A stretch of 64,000 bases of DNA from Paenibacillus sp. MSJ-34 (GCF_018918005.1 NZ_JAHLPR010000004.1:104793-168792); one strand, 5' to 3'. Counted from the stretch's first letter, positions 1 to 9,156 are shown. Program-made: numbers and translations. Notes: generated from the letters alone by a model not told the origin.

Positions 1-2
1 CC

Positions 3-506
3 GGACTTGATGTTATTGTCAGTTTTGCGAACGAGAAGATGGGAACGGTTAAAAAGTTTTTAGGTTGGAAAACGATCGGTAGGTACTGTTGGAAAAAATC
101 TTCCGGAAAAAAACCTGTAACGGAAAGATCTGGTGCTTATCCGTTTCGTGTAATTCATCAGGAAGATGTCCGCTATTCGGAAGTTTATCAACATTGGCGT
201 TGGGATCTATGTCCTCGGGTTTATAATTGCATTCAAATGAAAGGACAAATTATTGCTTTATTTTCCACTGAAGACTTTCAAATGATACTCTGGGAGGAAC
301 CGTCAGCATGCGCTCAGATTGAGGAGGGCTACAGTTTTTGGTACTTAACGGTTGAAGTTGGGGATGTACTCCAAGGTTATGCCGATAAGAACGCCAATCC
401 GGATTCCCTCGAGCCGCTTTATTATCCGCTAAGCGAAGAGCGGGAATGGAAATGGCCCGTTCGGTGGCCTTTAGAAACAGTAGAAGGTGTGACGTTAGGA
501 TGGTAA
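3..506 (+). CDS. GNAT-like acetyltransferase, C-terminal part (5' end outside the window)
   Basis: The reading frame is open from the first bases of the window, so the gene begins upstream and 167 residues are visible. The early part reads VSFANEKMG, then FLGWKTIGRY, which resembles the end of GNAT folds (N-E-x..K-x-L-G-W), where the acetyl-CoA pocket closes. The following ~120 residues are rich in aromatic residues and not recognised. It overlaps the next gene (start at 500) by 7 bp, so the two are translationally coupled. In this sugar operon an N-acetyltransferase (PseH-like or an acyl-modifying enzyme) would fit, but PseH itself is shorter and the match is only by pattern. Assignment is tentative. 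Confidence 0.5.
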   Translation, partial: GLDVIVSFANEKMGTVKKFLGWKTIGRYCWKKSSGKKPVTERSGAYPFRVIHQEDVRYSEVYQHWRWDLCPRVYNCIQMKGQIIALFSTEDFQMILWEEPSACAQIEEGYSFWYLTVEVGDVLQGYADKNANPDSLEPLYYPLSEEREWKWPVRWPLETVEGVTLGW

Positions 507-1759
507 TCAAATTACATGACTATTCGGAGTTGGGGAAACCTCAAGAAATTACGGCCACTCGATTGGAAGAACTCCTACTGACTCTCACTGATCGGTCCAA
601 TTCGTTGCAGACTATCAGTACGGCCAATATGTTGAGTACAATGGACAAGCTTTATCGCAGTTGGGCAATGCCTTCTCATCCGATGTACTCCAAATATCGT
701 TACGTCGGCCTGGCCTATCTGCTAAGTTTTATTCGCTCCGATGCTTTGCGGCAATTTTTGCATCGCGGGCTGCGCCATGAAAGTGCATTCGACGAGATTG
801 CCGATCTAGGGGGATTTCAAGGAATCGCCGTGCCTAAAGGCGTTGTTGGCCACTGGGTCGCCGGGAATGTTCCCATACTAAGCATTATCTCTGTGCTTCA
901 GGCCATCTTAACAAAGAACGGTTCAGTCGTGAAATTGAGCAGTAAACAGGAAGATTGGATCACCCCTTTTTTACATTATTTGTCGAAGTGCGGCGATGTA
1001 GGGAAAACGATGGCCGAATCCGTCGTCGTCTTGTCTTATCCCGGGGAATGGAAAGAGGTCAACGAACAAATTGCAGTGCATTGCGATGTACGTATCGCTT
1101 GGGGGAGTCAGGAAGCGGTTGAGTCGGTAGCGGGCTTGCAAGGGAAATGGGACTCCGAGACGATCATTTTCGGGCCGAGGTTAAGTACTTCGGTTGTTGA
1201 CACCAACCTAATGAAATTAGTAGATTGGGATAAGCTGGCTCAAGATATCGTCTTGTTCAACCAACTTGCTTGTACCTCTCCGCATGCGGTATTTGTGAAG
1301 AATGGCCACATGGAGTTTGCGGTAAAAGGTTTAGAGAGAGCTATGTGTAAGATAGCCCAACGATCATATTTTGAACCGCTCGATACGGGAGAGGCAAGCA
1401 AAGTGTTGCATTATCGCACCGCCGCCCGATTACGTGGAGAGAAGATTGTCTGTTCAGAAGGTACGGAATGGACATTGCATTTGTATGACCGCCTAGAACC
1501 TGTTAAGGGACACGGGATGAAAATAATTAGCCTGATTCCTTATGAAAGGGAGGAAGATATTGTTCCGTTTCTACCAGACTCGATTCAGACGATATCACAT
1601 AAATTACCTTCCGCCGAACTGAAAAACCTAGTATTTGCATCACGGTTTAGCGGAGTTTCCAGGTTTGTTCATATAGGCGAATCTCATCAATACGATATTC
1701 CTTGGGACGGAATGCTTGTACTAGACCGATTAGTGCGTTGGATTCGCGTTGACGAATAG
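500..1759 (+). CDS. LuxC-family acyl-CoA reductase
   Basis: The product is 419 residues long. Family knowledge: LuxC reduces acyl-CoA or an acyl-enzyme with NADPH to a fatty aldehyde; the fold is that of aldehyde dehydrogenases. Seen here: the nucleotide-binding region with GNVP (residues 122-125) followed by KLSS, and FNQLACTSP with Cys258 in the position of the catalytic cysteine. The ATG at 500 is preferred over an in-frame ATG at 446 because it has AAGGTG about 11 bases upstream and overlaps the preceding stop by only 7 bp. No luxA/luxB occurs nearby, so light production is not implied. Inside a nonulosonic-acid operon it may supply or reduce an acyl group for sugar decoration; that role is inference. 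A LuxE-type partner, if any, must lie upstream of the window. Confidence 0.82.
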   Translation: MVIKLHDYSELGKPQEITATRLEELLLTLTDRSNSLQTISTANMLSTMDKLYRSWAMPSHPMYSKYRYVGLAYLLSFIRSDALRQFLHRGLRHESAFDEIADLGGFQGIAVPKGVVGHWVAGNVPILSIISVLQAILTKNGSVVKLSSKQEDWITPFLHYLSKCGDVGKTMAESVVVLSYPGEWKEVNEQIAVHCDVRIAWGSQEAVESVAGLQGKWDSETIIFGPRLSTSVVDTNLMKLVDWDKLAQDIVLFNQLACTSPHAVFVKNGHMEFAVKGLERAMCKIAQRSYFEPLDTGEASKVLHYRTAARLRGEKIVCSEGTEWTLHLYDRLEPVKGHGMKIISLIPYEREEDIVPFLPDSIQTISHKLPSAELKNLVFASRFSGVSRFVHIGESHQYDIPWDGMLVLDRLVRWIRVDE

Positions 1760-1783
1760 CCGATTAAGAAAAGAGGTATGCAA

Positions 1784-2509
1784 ATGAAGATCATTGCAAT
1801 CATTCAAGCGCGCATGGGCTCGACTCGTCTTCCTGGAAAAGTATTATTGCCTCTTGGGTCTTCCGTCGTATTGGATTACGTTGTATCAAGATGCCAGACG
1901 ATAAAATCCGTGGTTGAAGTCATTGTGGCTACCTCTAGTTCAGAACAAGATGACGAGATCTATGAATGGTGTTTGGAACGAAACGTTCCGTGCTACCGAG
2001 GTTCCGAGGAGGATGTGTTATCCCGCTACTACGAATGTGCCCGCAGTTTTTCTACGAACTATGTCATGCGAGTTACGGCCGATTGTCCCTTTGTGGATAT
2101 CGATTTGGCGAATGCAACCGTCGAGGCGATGTTGCGGAATTCCTCGGACATTGTGGTTTTGAAAGGGGAACTGCCGCGCGGTCTTGCGGTCGAACTGGTT
2201 TCCTTTGCCGCGTTGGAGAAAATGTATGTGGATGGGCAGGAGCCTCGGCATCGTGAACATGTTACCTATTATGCATATGAGTTCCCTCAATATTTTAGTA
2301 GTACGGAGCTGCAGGTCCCGACGAACAAACAATATCCCCGACTTCGAATTACATTAGATACGGAAGAAGATTATCAATTGTGCCAGAAGATAGCGAACCA
2401 ATTCCCGGATAATCTGTTGGTTCCTTCCCAACAGGTTATCGAATTTTTATTGCAACATCCCGCAATCGCTGCAATTAATGCACATATTGAGCAAAAACCG
2501 GTGTTGTGA
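1784..2509 (+). CDS. SpsF/NeuA-type cytidylyltransferase family protein
   Basis: The product is 241 residues. The N-terminus carries the nucleotidyltransferase signature QARMGSTRLPGK (about residues 8-19), typical of SpsF and of CMP-sugar synthetases that load a nonulosonic acid onto CMP; RVTADCPFVD further on is the usual metal/nucleotide site. In this operon it probably performs the PseF step (CMP-pseudaminic acid formation), which is an inference from neighbours. The second of two in-frame ATGs (1784) is chosen because AAGAGG at 1771-1776 is 7 bases from it and only 1 base from the ATG at 1778. The stop overlaps the start of the next gene (TGATG). Confidence 0.8.
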   Translation: MKIIAIIQARMGSTRLPGKVLLPLGSSVVLDYVVSRCQTIKSVVEVIVATSSSEQDDEIYEWCLERNVPCYRGSEEDVLSRYYECARSFSTNYVMRVTADCPFVDIDLANATVEAMLRNSSDIVVLKGELPRGLAVELVSFAALEKMYVDGQEPRHREHVTYYAYEFPQYFSSTELQVPTNKQYPRLRITLDTEEDYQLCQKIANQFPDNLLVPSQQVIEFLLQHPAIAAINAHIEQKPVL

Positions 2510-3591
2510 TGATGAATATTGTAATAAGAACGGACGCTTCCGTACAAATAGGCTCAGGTCATGTCATGAGGTGTCTCATGCTGGCGGAGGAGCTGCGCGA
2601 GGTCGGGGGTAATATAATCTTTATTTGTCGCGAAGAAGCGGGCAACTTACGCAGGTTTATTGAAAACAAGGGTTATCCGGTAAAAATGATTCGTCATGAG
2701 ATACCCCATAATGATCCGAACTTCGATTTGCAGAAAGCGGATGCGGAAGCCACATTAAATATAATCAATGAAATAGATGCAGAAATCGATTGGCTTATAG
2801 TCGATCATTACTCGTTAGATGAAGACTGGGAGAGCAGGATAAGGCCAAGGGTCAATCGATTAATGGTCATTGACGATTTGGCTAATCGACGGCATGAGTG
2901 CGATATATTGTTGGATCAAAATTTTCATGTCGAGCCGGAAATGCGTTATGCTTCTCTAGTGCCCGAAACCTGCATCAAATTGTTGGGACCTCGTTATCTC
3001 TTATTGCGAAAGGAATTTATTGCAGAAAAAAGGCGACTGAAACCAAGAGACGGGACTATACGTCAAATCATGATATTTTATGGTGGCAGCGACCCGACGG
3101 ATGAAACCATGAAGGCATTAAGAGCAGTACAAGAGTTACCATTGTCCTCGATCCAAGTTGATTTTATCGTCGGACAAGCCAACACACATAAAAATGAAAT
3201 CCGCCGTATATGCAATGATGTTCCTAATTTCCATTATCATTGTCAGATCGACAATATGGCATGGTTTATGGCCCACTCGGATCTTTCACTCGGAGCAGGC
3301 GGCATAACGATGTGGGAACGTTGTTATTTGGGGGTTCCTACGATTGCGACCGTTGTTGCAGACAATCAAAGCGATTCTACTTCTGCGGTTGCCGCCATGG
3401 GAGCGTTGTGGAATATGGGATGGCACGCTAATGTTACTGAACAACATCTGGCCGATATGATAAATAGAGCAATCCGATCGCCACAAGAATTAATAGAAAT
3501 GAGTAAAAAGGCTTTGCACCTTATGGACAATGATAATGATAGACAAAGGAATCGCGTAGTAGAAGAATTGATAAGGAGGAGTCGAGCTTGA
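2509..3591 (+). CDS. pseG: PseG-type UDP-sugar hydrolase
   Basis: This 360-residue protein starts with RTDASVQIGSGHVMRC, the N-terminal signature of PseG, the hydrolase that removes UDP from 2,4-diacetamido-2,4,6-trideoxy-altropyranose in the pseudaminic acid pathway (SpsG is the Bacillus homologue). A glycosyltransferase-B-like C-terminal lobe is seen around residue 260 with GAGGITMWE, the UDP-binding stretch. The start at 2509 overlaps the preceding stop by one base; a second ATG follows at once (2512). The substrate is inferred from the family and from pseI and pseC next to it. Confidence 0.85.
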   Translation: MMNIVIRTDASVQIGSGHVMRCLMLAEELREVGGNIIFICREEAGNLRRFIENKGYPVKMIRHEIPHNDPNFDLQKADAEATLNIINEIDAEIDWLIVDHYSLDEDWESRIRPRVNRLMVIDDLANRRHECDILLDQNFHVEPEMRYASLVPETCIKLLGPRYLLLRKEFIAEKRRLKPRDGTIRQIMIFYGGSDPTDETMKALRAVQELPLSSIQVDFIVGQANTHKNEIRRICNDVPNFHYHCQIDNMAWFMAHSDLSLGAGGITMWERCYLGVPTIATVVADNQSDSTSAVAAMGALWNMGWHANVTEQHLADMINRAIRSPQELIEMSKKALHLMDNDNDRQRNRVVEELIRRSRA

Positions 3592-4640
3592 TTCCTAACA
3601 TTCAAATAGGCGCTAGAATTGTTGGGGCTGGTCACCGTCCTTTCATAATAGCCGAAATGTCAGGTAACCATAATCATTCGCTTGAAAGAGCGTTAGCGAT
3701 CGTGGAAGCTGCGGCTGCAGCGGGCGTTGACGCCTTGAAACTGCAAACTTATACGGCAGATACGATGACGCTGGACATTCACGACGGGGATTTCTATATC
3801 GAGGATCCAAACAGTTTGTGGAAGGGTACTTCCCTATATAGACTTTATCAGGAAGCTTACACCCCTTGGGAATGGCATAAGCCGATTTTCGACCGGTGCA
3901 AGGAATTGGGGATCATTGCTTTCAGCACCCCTTTTGATGCCAGTGCGGTAGATTTCCTTGAATCCCTGGATGTTCCCGCCTATAAAATCGCTTCGTTCGA
4001 GAATACGGATATTCCGTTAATTCGTAAAGTGGCTGCGACAGGGAAACCTGTTATCATTTCAACAGGAATGGCTTCCGTCGCGGAATTGGATGAAACCGTT
4101 CGAGCGGCAAGAGATGCGGGCTGTAAAGATTTAGTTCTCTTAAAATGTACAAGCACATACCCTGCTTCTCCGGAAAATACGAATCTTGCCACAATCCCGC
4201 ATATTCAAGCGCTGTTTCAATGCCAAATCGGTCTCTCCGACCATACGATGGGCGTTGGGACAGCTGTGGCCAGCGTTGCGTTAGGGGCAACCGTCATTGA
4301 AAAGCATTTTACTTTGGCCCGCGCAGATGGCGGTGTAGACTCCGCCTTTTCAATGGAACCGGCTGAAATGAAAATGTTGGTCGAAGAAACGGAACGGGCA
4401 TGGTTGTCCATTGGACAGATTACATACGGTGCAACGCAATCGGAGAGCGAGTCGATGAAGCATCGCAGGTCTTTATACGTTTCGCATGATATGAAGGCAG
4501 GGGATGTTTTTACGGAACAGAACGTTCGATCCATTCGTCCTGGTCTTGGCTTGCCGACGAAGTATGTCAATGACATATTGGGAAAACGCGTCAAACAAGA
4601 TGTAAAGAAAGGGACTCCATTGTCTTGGGACTTAATTTAA
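3588..4640 (+). CDS. pseI: pseudaminic acid synthase (NeuB family)
   Basis: The 350-residue protein condenses a diacetamido-trideoxyhexose with phosphoenolpyruvate to give the nine-carbon pseudaminic acid (family knowledge). The N-terminal TIM barrel shows FIIAEMSGNHNHSLERA and DALKLQTYTADTMTLD, which fit PseI better than sialic acid NeuB. STGMAS and KCTSTYP follow in the barrel, and the C-terminal ~60 residues look like the SAF/antifreeze-like domain (RSLYVSHDMKAGDVFTEQN). Translation begins at TTG 3588, with AAGGAGG at 3573-3579; it overlaps pseG's stop. The Bacillus spore-coat homologue is SpsE. Confidence 0.88.
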   Translation: MIPNIQIGARIVGAGHRPFIIAEMSGNHNHSLERALAIVEAAAAAGVDALKLQTYTADTMTLDIHDGDFYIEDPNSLWKGTSLYRLYQEAYTPWEWHKPIFDRCKELGIIAFSTPFDASAVDFLESLDVPAYKIASFENTDIPLIRKVAATGKPVIISTGMASVAELDETVRAARDAGCKDLVLLKCTSTYPASPENTNLATIPHIQALFQCQIGLSDHTMGVGTAVASVALGATVIEKHFTLARADGGVDSAFSMEPAEMKMLVEETERAWLSIGQITYGATQSESESMKHRRSLYVSHDMKAGDVFTEQNVRSIRPGLGLPTKYVNDILGKRVKQDVKKGTPLSWDLI

Positions 4641-4659
4641 AGGGAAGGAAATATTCAAT

Positions 4660-5607
4660 ATGAAGGTATTACTAACTGGCGGAGCTGGCTTTATCGGCCG
4701 TTGGGTGGCCAAACGGTTGCTTGACGACGGGCATCAAATTTGGATTCTGGATGACTTGTCGAACGGTAGTGAGACCAATCTCGAGGAATTTCGCGGCCAT
4801 CTCGGATTTATGCAGTTTATAAAAGGAACCATATTGGACGAAGCTCTACTTTCCGACATATTCACGCAGCATCGTTTTGACATTTGCTATCATCTGGGAG
4901 CGTCCATTAATGTACAGGATTCGATCGACGACCCGCGAACCACATTTAACAACGATACGATCGGAACCTTTTATATATTGGAACAGTGTCGGAAGCATCG
5001 GACGAAAATGGTGTTTATGAGCACTTGTATGGTCTACGACCGCTGCTCGGATGAGAAAGGCATCACGGAAGAACATCCGACCAAACCGGCATCCCCTTAC
5101 GCTGGAGCGAAAATTGCTGCGGAAAACATGGTCATGTCCTATTACCATGCTTATGGATTGCCTACCGTTGTTATTCGTCCTTTCAATACGTATGGACCGT
5201 TTCAAAAAACGGGCGGGGAAGGCGGCGTCGTAGCGATTTTCATAAAAAATAAAATAAGCGGAAAAAAACTCCACATTTATGGAGACGGAACGCAAACCCG
5301 CGATCTGTTATATGTCGAAGATTGCGCACGTTTTGTGGTTGAATCAGGTTATTCCGATCAGGTTAACGGGCAGATCGTGAATGCGGGCTTGGGACGGGAT
5401 ATATCTATAAATGAGCTTGCAAAGCTTATTGTTGAGGATGTCTCGCGTATTCAACATGTGACGCACATTCACCCGCAAAGTGAAATACAGAAGCTGCTAT
5501 GCAATTACAAAAAAGCTCAAAAGTTGCTCGGCTGGAAGCCGGAAGTCACTTTAGAAGAAGGAATTCATCGTACGGAATCCTGGATTAGAGAGAGTAACTT
5601 GCTTTAA
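4660..5607 (+). CDS. NAD-dependent sugar-nucleotide epimerase/reductase
   Basis: This extended short-chain dehydrogenase of 315 residues has the NAD-binding TGGAGFIG at residues 6-13, and a catalytic Tyr-Lys pair in SPYAGAKIAAE. The usual dehydratase motif S-T-D-E is replaced by STCMVYD, so a 4,6-dehydratase (PseB-like) activity is unlikely and an epimerase or reductase is favoured. It lies between pseI and pseC with a strong site (AAGGGAAGGAAA) before the ATG. PseB itself is not in the window. The substrate is unknown; it could make another sugar of the same glycan. Confidence 0.72.
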   Translation: MKVLLTGGAGFIGRWVAKRLLDDGHQIWILDDLSNGSETNLEEFRGHLGFMQFIKGTILDEALLSDIFTQHRFDICYHLGASINVQDSIDDPRTTFNNDTIGTFYILEQCRKHRTKMVFMSTCMVYDRCSDEKGITEEHPTKPASPYAGAKIAAENMVMSYYHAYGLPTVVIRPFNTYGPFQKTGGEGGVVAIFIKNKISGKKLHIYGDGTQTRDLLYVEDCARFVVESGYSDQVNGQIVNAGLGRDISINELAKLIVEDVSRIQHVTHIHPQSEIQKLLCNYKKAQKLLGWKPEVTLEEGIHRTESWIRESNLL

Positions 5608-5640
5608 CGCACAAAAACGCATGAAAGCGAGAGATTGACT

Positions 5641-6834
5641 ATGGCGATATCCCATCAAAGAAATTCACCGATTCGTGAGAAACTACTAGCTTATGGTCAA
5701 CAATGGATTGACGATGATGATATTGCTGCAGTAGTAGAAGTTTTACGGGGAGACTATATTACCCAAGGGCCTAAAATTCATGAATTCGAACAAAAAATAG
5801 CCTCCTACGTAGGTGCCAAGTATGCCGTCGCTTTCTGCAATGGAACGGCCGCCCTTCATGGCGCTTGTTATACGGCTGGTATAGAAGCTGGTGATGAAGT
5901 AATCACTTCCCCCCTTACGTTTTTGGCGAGCAGTAACTGTGTACTATATCAAGGTGGCACTCCAGTCTTTGCGGATATTAATCCTAATACGTATAACATT
6001 GATCCTGATGAAATTGCCGGAAAAATAACGGAACTCACGAAAGCGATCATTGCGGTTGATTTTGCAGGACAGCCCGCAGAGATGGACCGTATTCAAATGT
6101 TAGCGAAAGAACATAACTTGATCGTTATCGAAGATGCCGCCCATTCCTTGGGTGCAAGCTTCGGAAAGAGAAAAGTAGGGACCTTGGCGGATATGACAAT
6201 GTTCAGTTTTCACCCTGTAAAGCATATCACAACAGGGGAAGGGGGCATGATTGTAACGAATCGGGAAGATTTATACAAAAAACTGCTCCTGTTCAGAAGT
6301 CATGGAGTGACAAAGGATCCAGATAGGATGGTCAAAGATGACGGACCGTGGTATTACGAAATGCATGAATTGGGTTATAATTATCGAATGACTGATTTAC
6401 AGGCGGCTCTCGGAATTTCGCAAATGACGAAGTTGGAGAATTTTGTACAACGTAGACGGGAAATCGCAGCGCAATATAATGAGGCATTCTCGAAACTTGA
6501 AGGTCTTGTAGTTCCTTTCCAACATCCTGAGGCCGAATCAAGCTGGCATTTATATATGCTTCGATGGTTGCCGGAACGGTTCACAGTAGATCGAAGACAA
6601 ATATTCCAAGCTTTACAGGCGGAGAACATCGGAGTCCATGTACACTACATTCCAGTGTACCTGCAACCGTATTATCAAAGGCTTGGATATGAGGGCGGAT
6701 TATGCCCTAAAGCTGAAGAGTATTATGAGAGTGCGATAACATTGCCTCTCTTTCCTAAAATGTCATTGCAGGATGTTGAAGATGTTATTAACGGGGTACT
6801 AAAGATTCATTCACGGTTTAAAATTGCACTTTAG
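5641..6834 (+). CDS. pseC: DegT-family aminotransferase, PseC-like
   Basis: PLP-dependent aminotransferase of 397 residues. PseC adds the 4-amino group to the UDP-4-keto-6-deoxy-altrose intermediate (family knowledge). Visible motifs are GDYITQGPKI near the N-terminus, FCNGTAALH, ITSPLTFLASSNC, the EDAAHSLGA segment that stacks on PLP, and the Schiff-base Lys194 in FHPVKHITTGEGG; GYNYRMTDLQAALG closes the catalytic part. The ATG at 5641 is preferred to a TTG two codons upstream. No good Shine-Dalgarno is seen (only GCGAGAGA), so initiation may be modest. The Bacillus spore homologue is SpsC. Confidence 0.85.
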   Translation: MAISHQRNSPIREKLLAYGQQWIDDDDIAAVVEVLRGDYITQGPKIHEFEQKIASYVGAKYAVAFCNGTAALHGACYTAGIEAGDEVITSPLTFLASSNCVLYQGGTPVFADINPNTYNIDPDEIAGKITELTKAIIAVDFAGQPAEMDRIQMLAKEHNLIVIEDAAHSLGASFGKRKVGTLADMTMFSFHPVKHITTGEGGMIVTNREDLYKKLLLFRSHGVTKDPDRMVKDDGPWYYEMHELGYNYRMTDLQAALGISQMTKLENFVQRRREIAAQYNEAFSKLEGLVVPFQHPEAESSWHLYMLRWLPERFTVDRRQIFQALQAENIGVHVHYIPVYLQPYYQRLGYEGGLCPKAEEYYESAITLPLFPKMSLQDVEDVINGVLKIHSRFKIAL

Positions 6835-6858
6835 TCAATTGAAGGAAGGGGAGCCATC

Positions 6859-8085
6859 ATGAAAGAAACTTTTACAGCCCTGATACCGGAATATTTCGAG
6901 GATTTCCGATGTATCGGTCAGGATTGCGAAGATTCTTGCTGTTATTCTTGGAAGATTATTGTGGATCGTCCAACCTATGATTTATACAAGAATTTGAAAG
7001 ACGGCGATTTCTCTGAAAAAATGGAGCAACACATTGTTAATCAAGAGAACGGATTCGACGGATCGTATGCTACGATCAAGCTTAACGAAGATAACGGAGG
7101 TTGCCCGTTTCTGGAAAATAGCGGTCTTTGTTCGATCCACCGTCAACTGGGGGATCAGTATTTATCAAAGACATGCGCTACATATCCCCGTACTTTAAAT
7201 ATTGTCAATCGAAATTTGGAGATCTCCACCACGCTATCTTGCCCGGAGGCGGCACGATTGGCGCTTCTAAACAAGGAAGGCATACGTTTTATATATCATG
7301 AAACCGAAATAGCCGATAACAATTATGTAGACAACTTTGACGCTAGAGGTAAGAAACTGGAGCATATCGGGTATTTTTCGAAGCTGCGGTCATTTGCGAT
7401 CGAACTGATCCAAACAAGAAAATATCCATTTGAACAACGATTTTGGATTCTTGGATTGTTTTTGCAGAAAGTACAAGAATACCTCGATCAAAATCGTGCA
7501 GATCATATTTTATCGCTGATACAAACTTATTCGAACTACTTGCAACAAGGCGTATTCGATTCTCTGTTCGCCCAAATCCCGGTTCATCACGATGTGCAGA
7601 TCAAGATGTTTTTGGCCATGCATGAGAAGCGGCTAGCTTCGCGTACGGGTCAGAGATATAAGGAATGTCTAGACGAAATGCTCGAAGGAATCGGTTATAA
7701 AGAGGATTCGGACATTGAATCGTTAAAACAAAAATACGGAGAGGCATATACGCGGTTTTACGAGCCTTTTATGCAAGAACATGAATATATTCTTGAGAAC
7801 TATACGGTCAATTACATGTTTAAAAATACATTCCCTTATTCGCCGGGACGCTCTGTATTTGAAGATTACATTATACTAGTGGTCAACATTTCCTTAATAA
7901 AAATGCACTTGGCAGGCATGGCGGGGTACCATCGAGGATTAACCCTTGATATATGCGTGAAGTTAATTCAATCCCTTGCCAAAACGGTGGAGCATTCAAG
8001 AGATTATATTGAAACGAACCGGAATTACTTGAAAGAGAATCGGTTGGATTCGATGGCGACGATGTCTATACTGATTAAAGGCTAG
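6859..8085 (+). CDS. fliB: flagellin lysine N-methylase FliB
   Basis: The 408-residue product matches FliB, which methylates lysines of flagellin. Its hallmark is a cluster of cysteines likely binding an iron-sulfur centre: CIGQDCEDSCC at residues 18-28, later GGCPFLENSGLCSIH, LSKTCATYPR and LSCPEAAR. The C-terminal half is helical and not conserved by eye. The ATG has GGAAGGGGAG just upstream. It closes the sugar operon, linking the pathway to flagellin rather than to spores; flagellin and export genes are not in the window. A separate promoter begins downstream at 8143, so transcription of the next gene is independent. Confidence 0.87.
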   Translation: MKETFTALIPEYFEDFRCIGQDCEDSCCYSWKIIVDRPTYDLYKNLKDGDFSEKMEQHIVNQENGFDGSYATIKLNEDNGGCPFLENSGLCSIHRQLGDQYLSKTCATYPRTLNIVNRNLEISTTLSCPEAARLALLNKEGIRFIYHETEIADNNYVDNFDARGKKLEHIGYFSKLRSFAIELIQTRKYPFEQRFWILGLFLQKVQEYLDQNRADHILSLIQTYSNYLQQGVFDSLFAQIPVHHDVQIKMFLAMHEKRLASRTGQRYKECLDEMLEGIGYKEDSDIESLKQKYGEAYTRFYEPFMQEHEYILENYTVNYMFKNTFPYSPGRSVFEDYIILVVNISLIKMHLAGMAGYHRGLTLDICVKLIQSLAKTVEHSRDYIETNRNYLKENRLDSMATMSILIKG

Positions 8086-8142
8086 AAAATACAAAATAAC
8101 GCCATATCCATGAAACCCCTTACAAAATTCCCGCCAAAGTCA

Positions 8143-8171
8143 TTGACATCGTTTACAAGCGGTGTTATATT
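8143..8171 (+). promoter_or_regulatory. sigma-A promoter of cspA
   Basis: Consensus -35 TTGACA (8143-8148), 17-base spacer, -10 TATATT (8166-8171). The transcript would have about 45 untranslated bases before the cold shock gene. Confidence 0.8.
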
Positions 8172-8223
8172 CAATCTGTGGGCCAAGGCCTGCTTTCATT
8201 TGAAGACGAAGGGAATGTGTTAC

Positions 8224-8421
8224 ATGCAAGGTAAAGTTAAATGGTTCAATGCAGAAAAAGGCTACGGTTTTATCGAAACGGCTGAAGGCGGAGACGTATT
8301 CGTACATTTCTCTGCAATCCAATCCGAAGGATTCAAAACTTTGGAAGAGGGCCAATCCGTTGAGTTCGATATCGTTGAAGGCGCTCGCGGACCACAAGCC
8401 GCTAACGTAATCAAACTCTAA
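8224..8421 (+). CDS. cold shock protein, CspA family
   Basis: A 65-residue single-domain RNA/DNA-binding beta barrel. It begins [18 protein letters not shown], which contains the RNP1 motif (KGYGFIE), followed by RNP2 (VFVHF). These proteins melt mRNA structure on cold shock and often act constitutively. The start has GAAGGGAA upstream. It is monocistronic: own promoter at 8143-8171 and a terminator at 8488-8521. Confidence 0.95.
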   Translation: MQGKVKWFNAEKGYGFIETAEGGDVFVHFSAIQSEGFKTLEEGQSVEFDIVEGARGPQAANVIKL

Positions 8422-8487
8422 TCATCCCGGCAATCGCCGACCTACATAATATGGTACGATGGTTAACATAACAGATTCGGTAGCATG

Positions 8488-8521
8488 AACCCTGGGAGCG
8501 ACTCTTGGGGTTTATTTTTTT
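8488..8521 (+). terminator. Rho-independent terminator after cspA
   Basis: An 11-bp stem with three G-U pairs (AACCCTGGGAG with CTCTTGGGGTT), loop CGA, then a run of T. Confidence 0.8.
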
Positions 8522-8525
8522 GCTT

Positions 8526-8555
8526 TTGAAAGTGCTCCTCGGAGTGTGGTATAAT
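8526..8555 (+). promoter_or_regulatory. promoter of hpf, extended -10
   Basis: TTGAAA (8526-8531), 18-base spacer, TGG-TATAAT with -10 at 8550-8555. It lies immediately downstream of the cspA terminator and leaves a very short leader ending in AAAGGAGG. Confidence 0.7.
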
Positions 8556-8580
8556 GGATGTACCAAAGGAGGAGTGCCAT

Positions 8581-9129
8581 ATGAAATACAGTATTCGAGG
8601 ACAACACATCCAAGTGACAGAAGCTTTGAGAGAGTACGTCGACAAGAAGCTGAGCCGACTGGATAAGTATTTTGAAGTGCCCCCTACCTCTGACGCTTAC
8701 GTTACGCTTAGCGTAATTCGCGATCTGCATAGCGTCGAAGTAACGATTCCTTTGCCAGGCGTGATACTCCGCGCCGAAGAGAAAAGCGACGATATGTACG
8801 CTTCCATGGATGCTGTGATTGACAAGCTCGAACGGCAAATCCGCAAACACAAAACGAAAGTGAACCGCAAGTTCAGACAAGACGGAGGTTTGAAAACGCT
8901 CTTCCGTGACGAAGGCTCCGTCGCCGTACAGTATGAAGAAGAAGAGGACAGTCTGGAGGTCGTCCGGACGAAACGATTCGACTTTAAACCGATGGATGTG
9001 GAAGAAGCGATTTTGCAAATGAACATGATCGGACATAACTTCTTCGTATTTTCCAACATCGATACCCAAGAGGTAAATGTTGTCTACAAGCGCAACGACG
9101 GCAAATACGGATTGATTGAACAAGGTTAA
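8581..9129 (+). CDS. hpf: long-form ribosome hibernation promoting factor
   Basis: 182 residues, the length of the long HPF found in Firmicutes. The N-terminal ~100 residues (MKYSIRGQHIQVTEALREYV...) form the S30AE/YfiA domain that sits in the 30S decoding centre; the C-terminal ~55 residues (RTKRFDFKPMDVEEAILQMN) are the dimerisation domain that joins two ribosomes into 100S particles. The ATG at 8581 is taken because AAAGGAGG stands 8 bases before it; an in-frame ATG at 8554 lies inside the -10 element. Own promoter and terminator. Confidence 0.95.
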   Translation: MKYSIRGQHIQVTEALREYVDKKLSRLDKYFEVPPTSDAYVTLSVIRDLHSVEVTIPLPGVILRAEEKSDDMYASMDAVIDKLERQIRKHKTKVNRKFRQDGGLKTLFRDEGSVAVQYEEEEDSLEVVRTKRFDFKPMDVEEAILQMNMIGHNFFVFSNIDTQEVNVVYKRNDGKYGLIEQG

Positions 9130-9156
9130 ATAAGAAGAAGCAAATAATACTTACAA

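Noticed and set aside
500..1759. Bioluminescence (lux) operon
   Set aside because: Only a LuxC-like gene is present; no luciferase genes, and the neighbours are sugar pathway genes.
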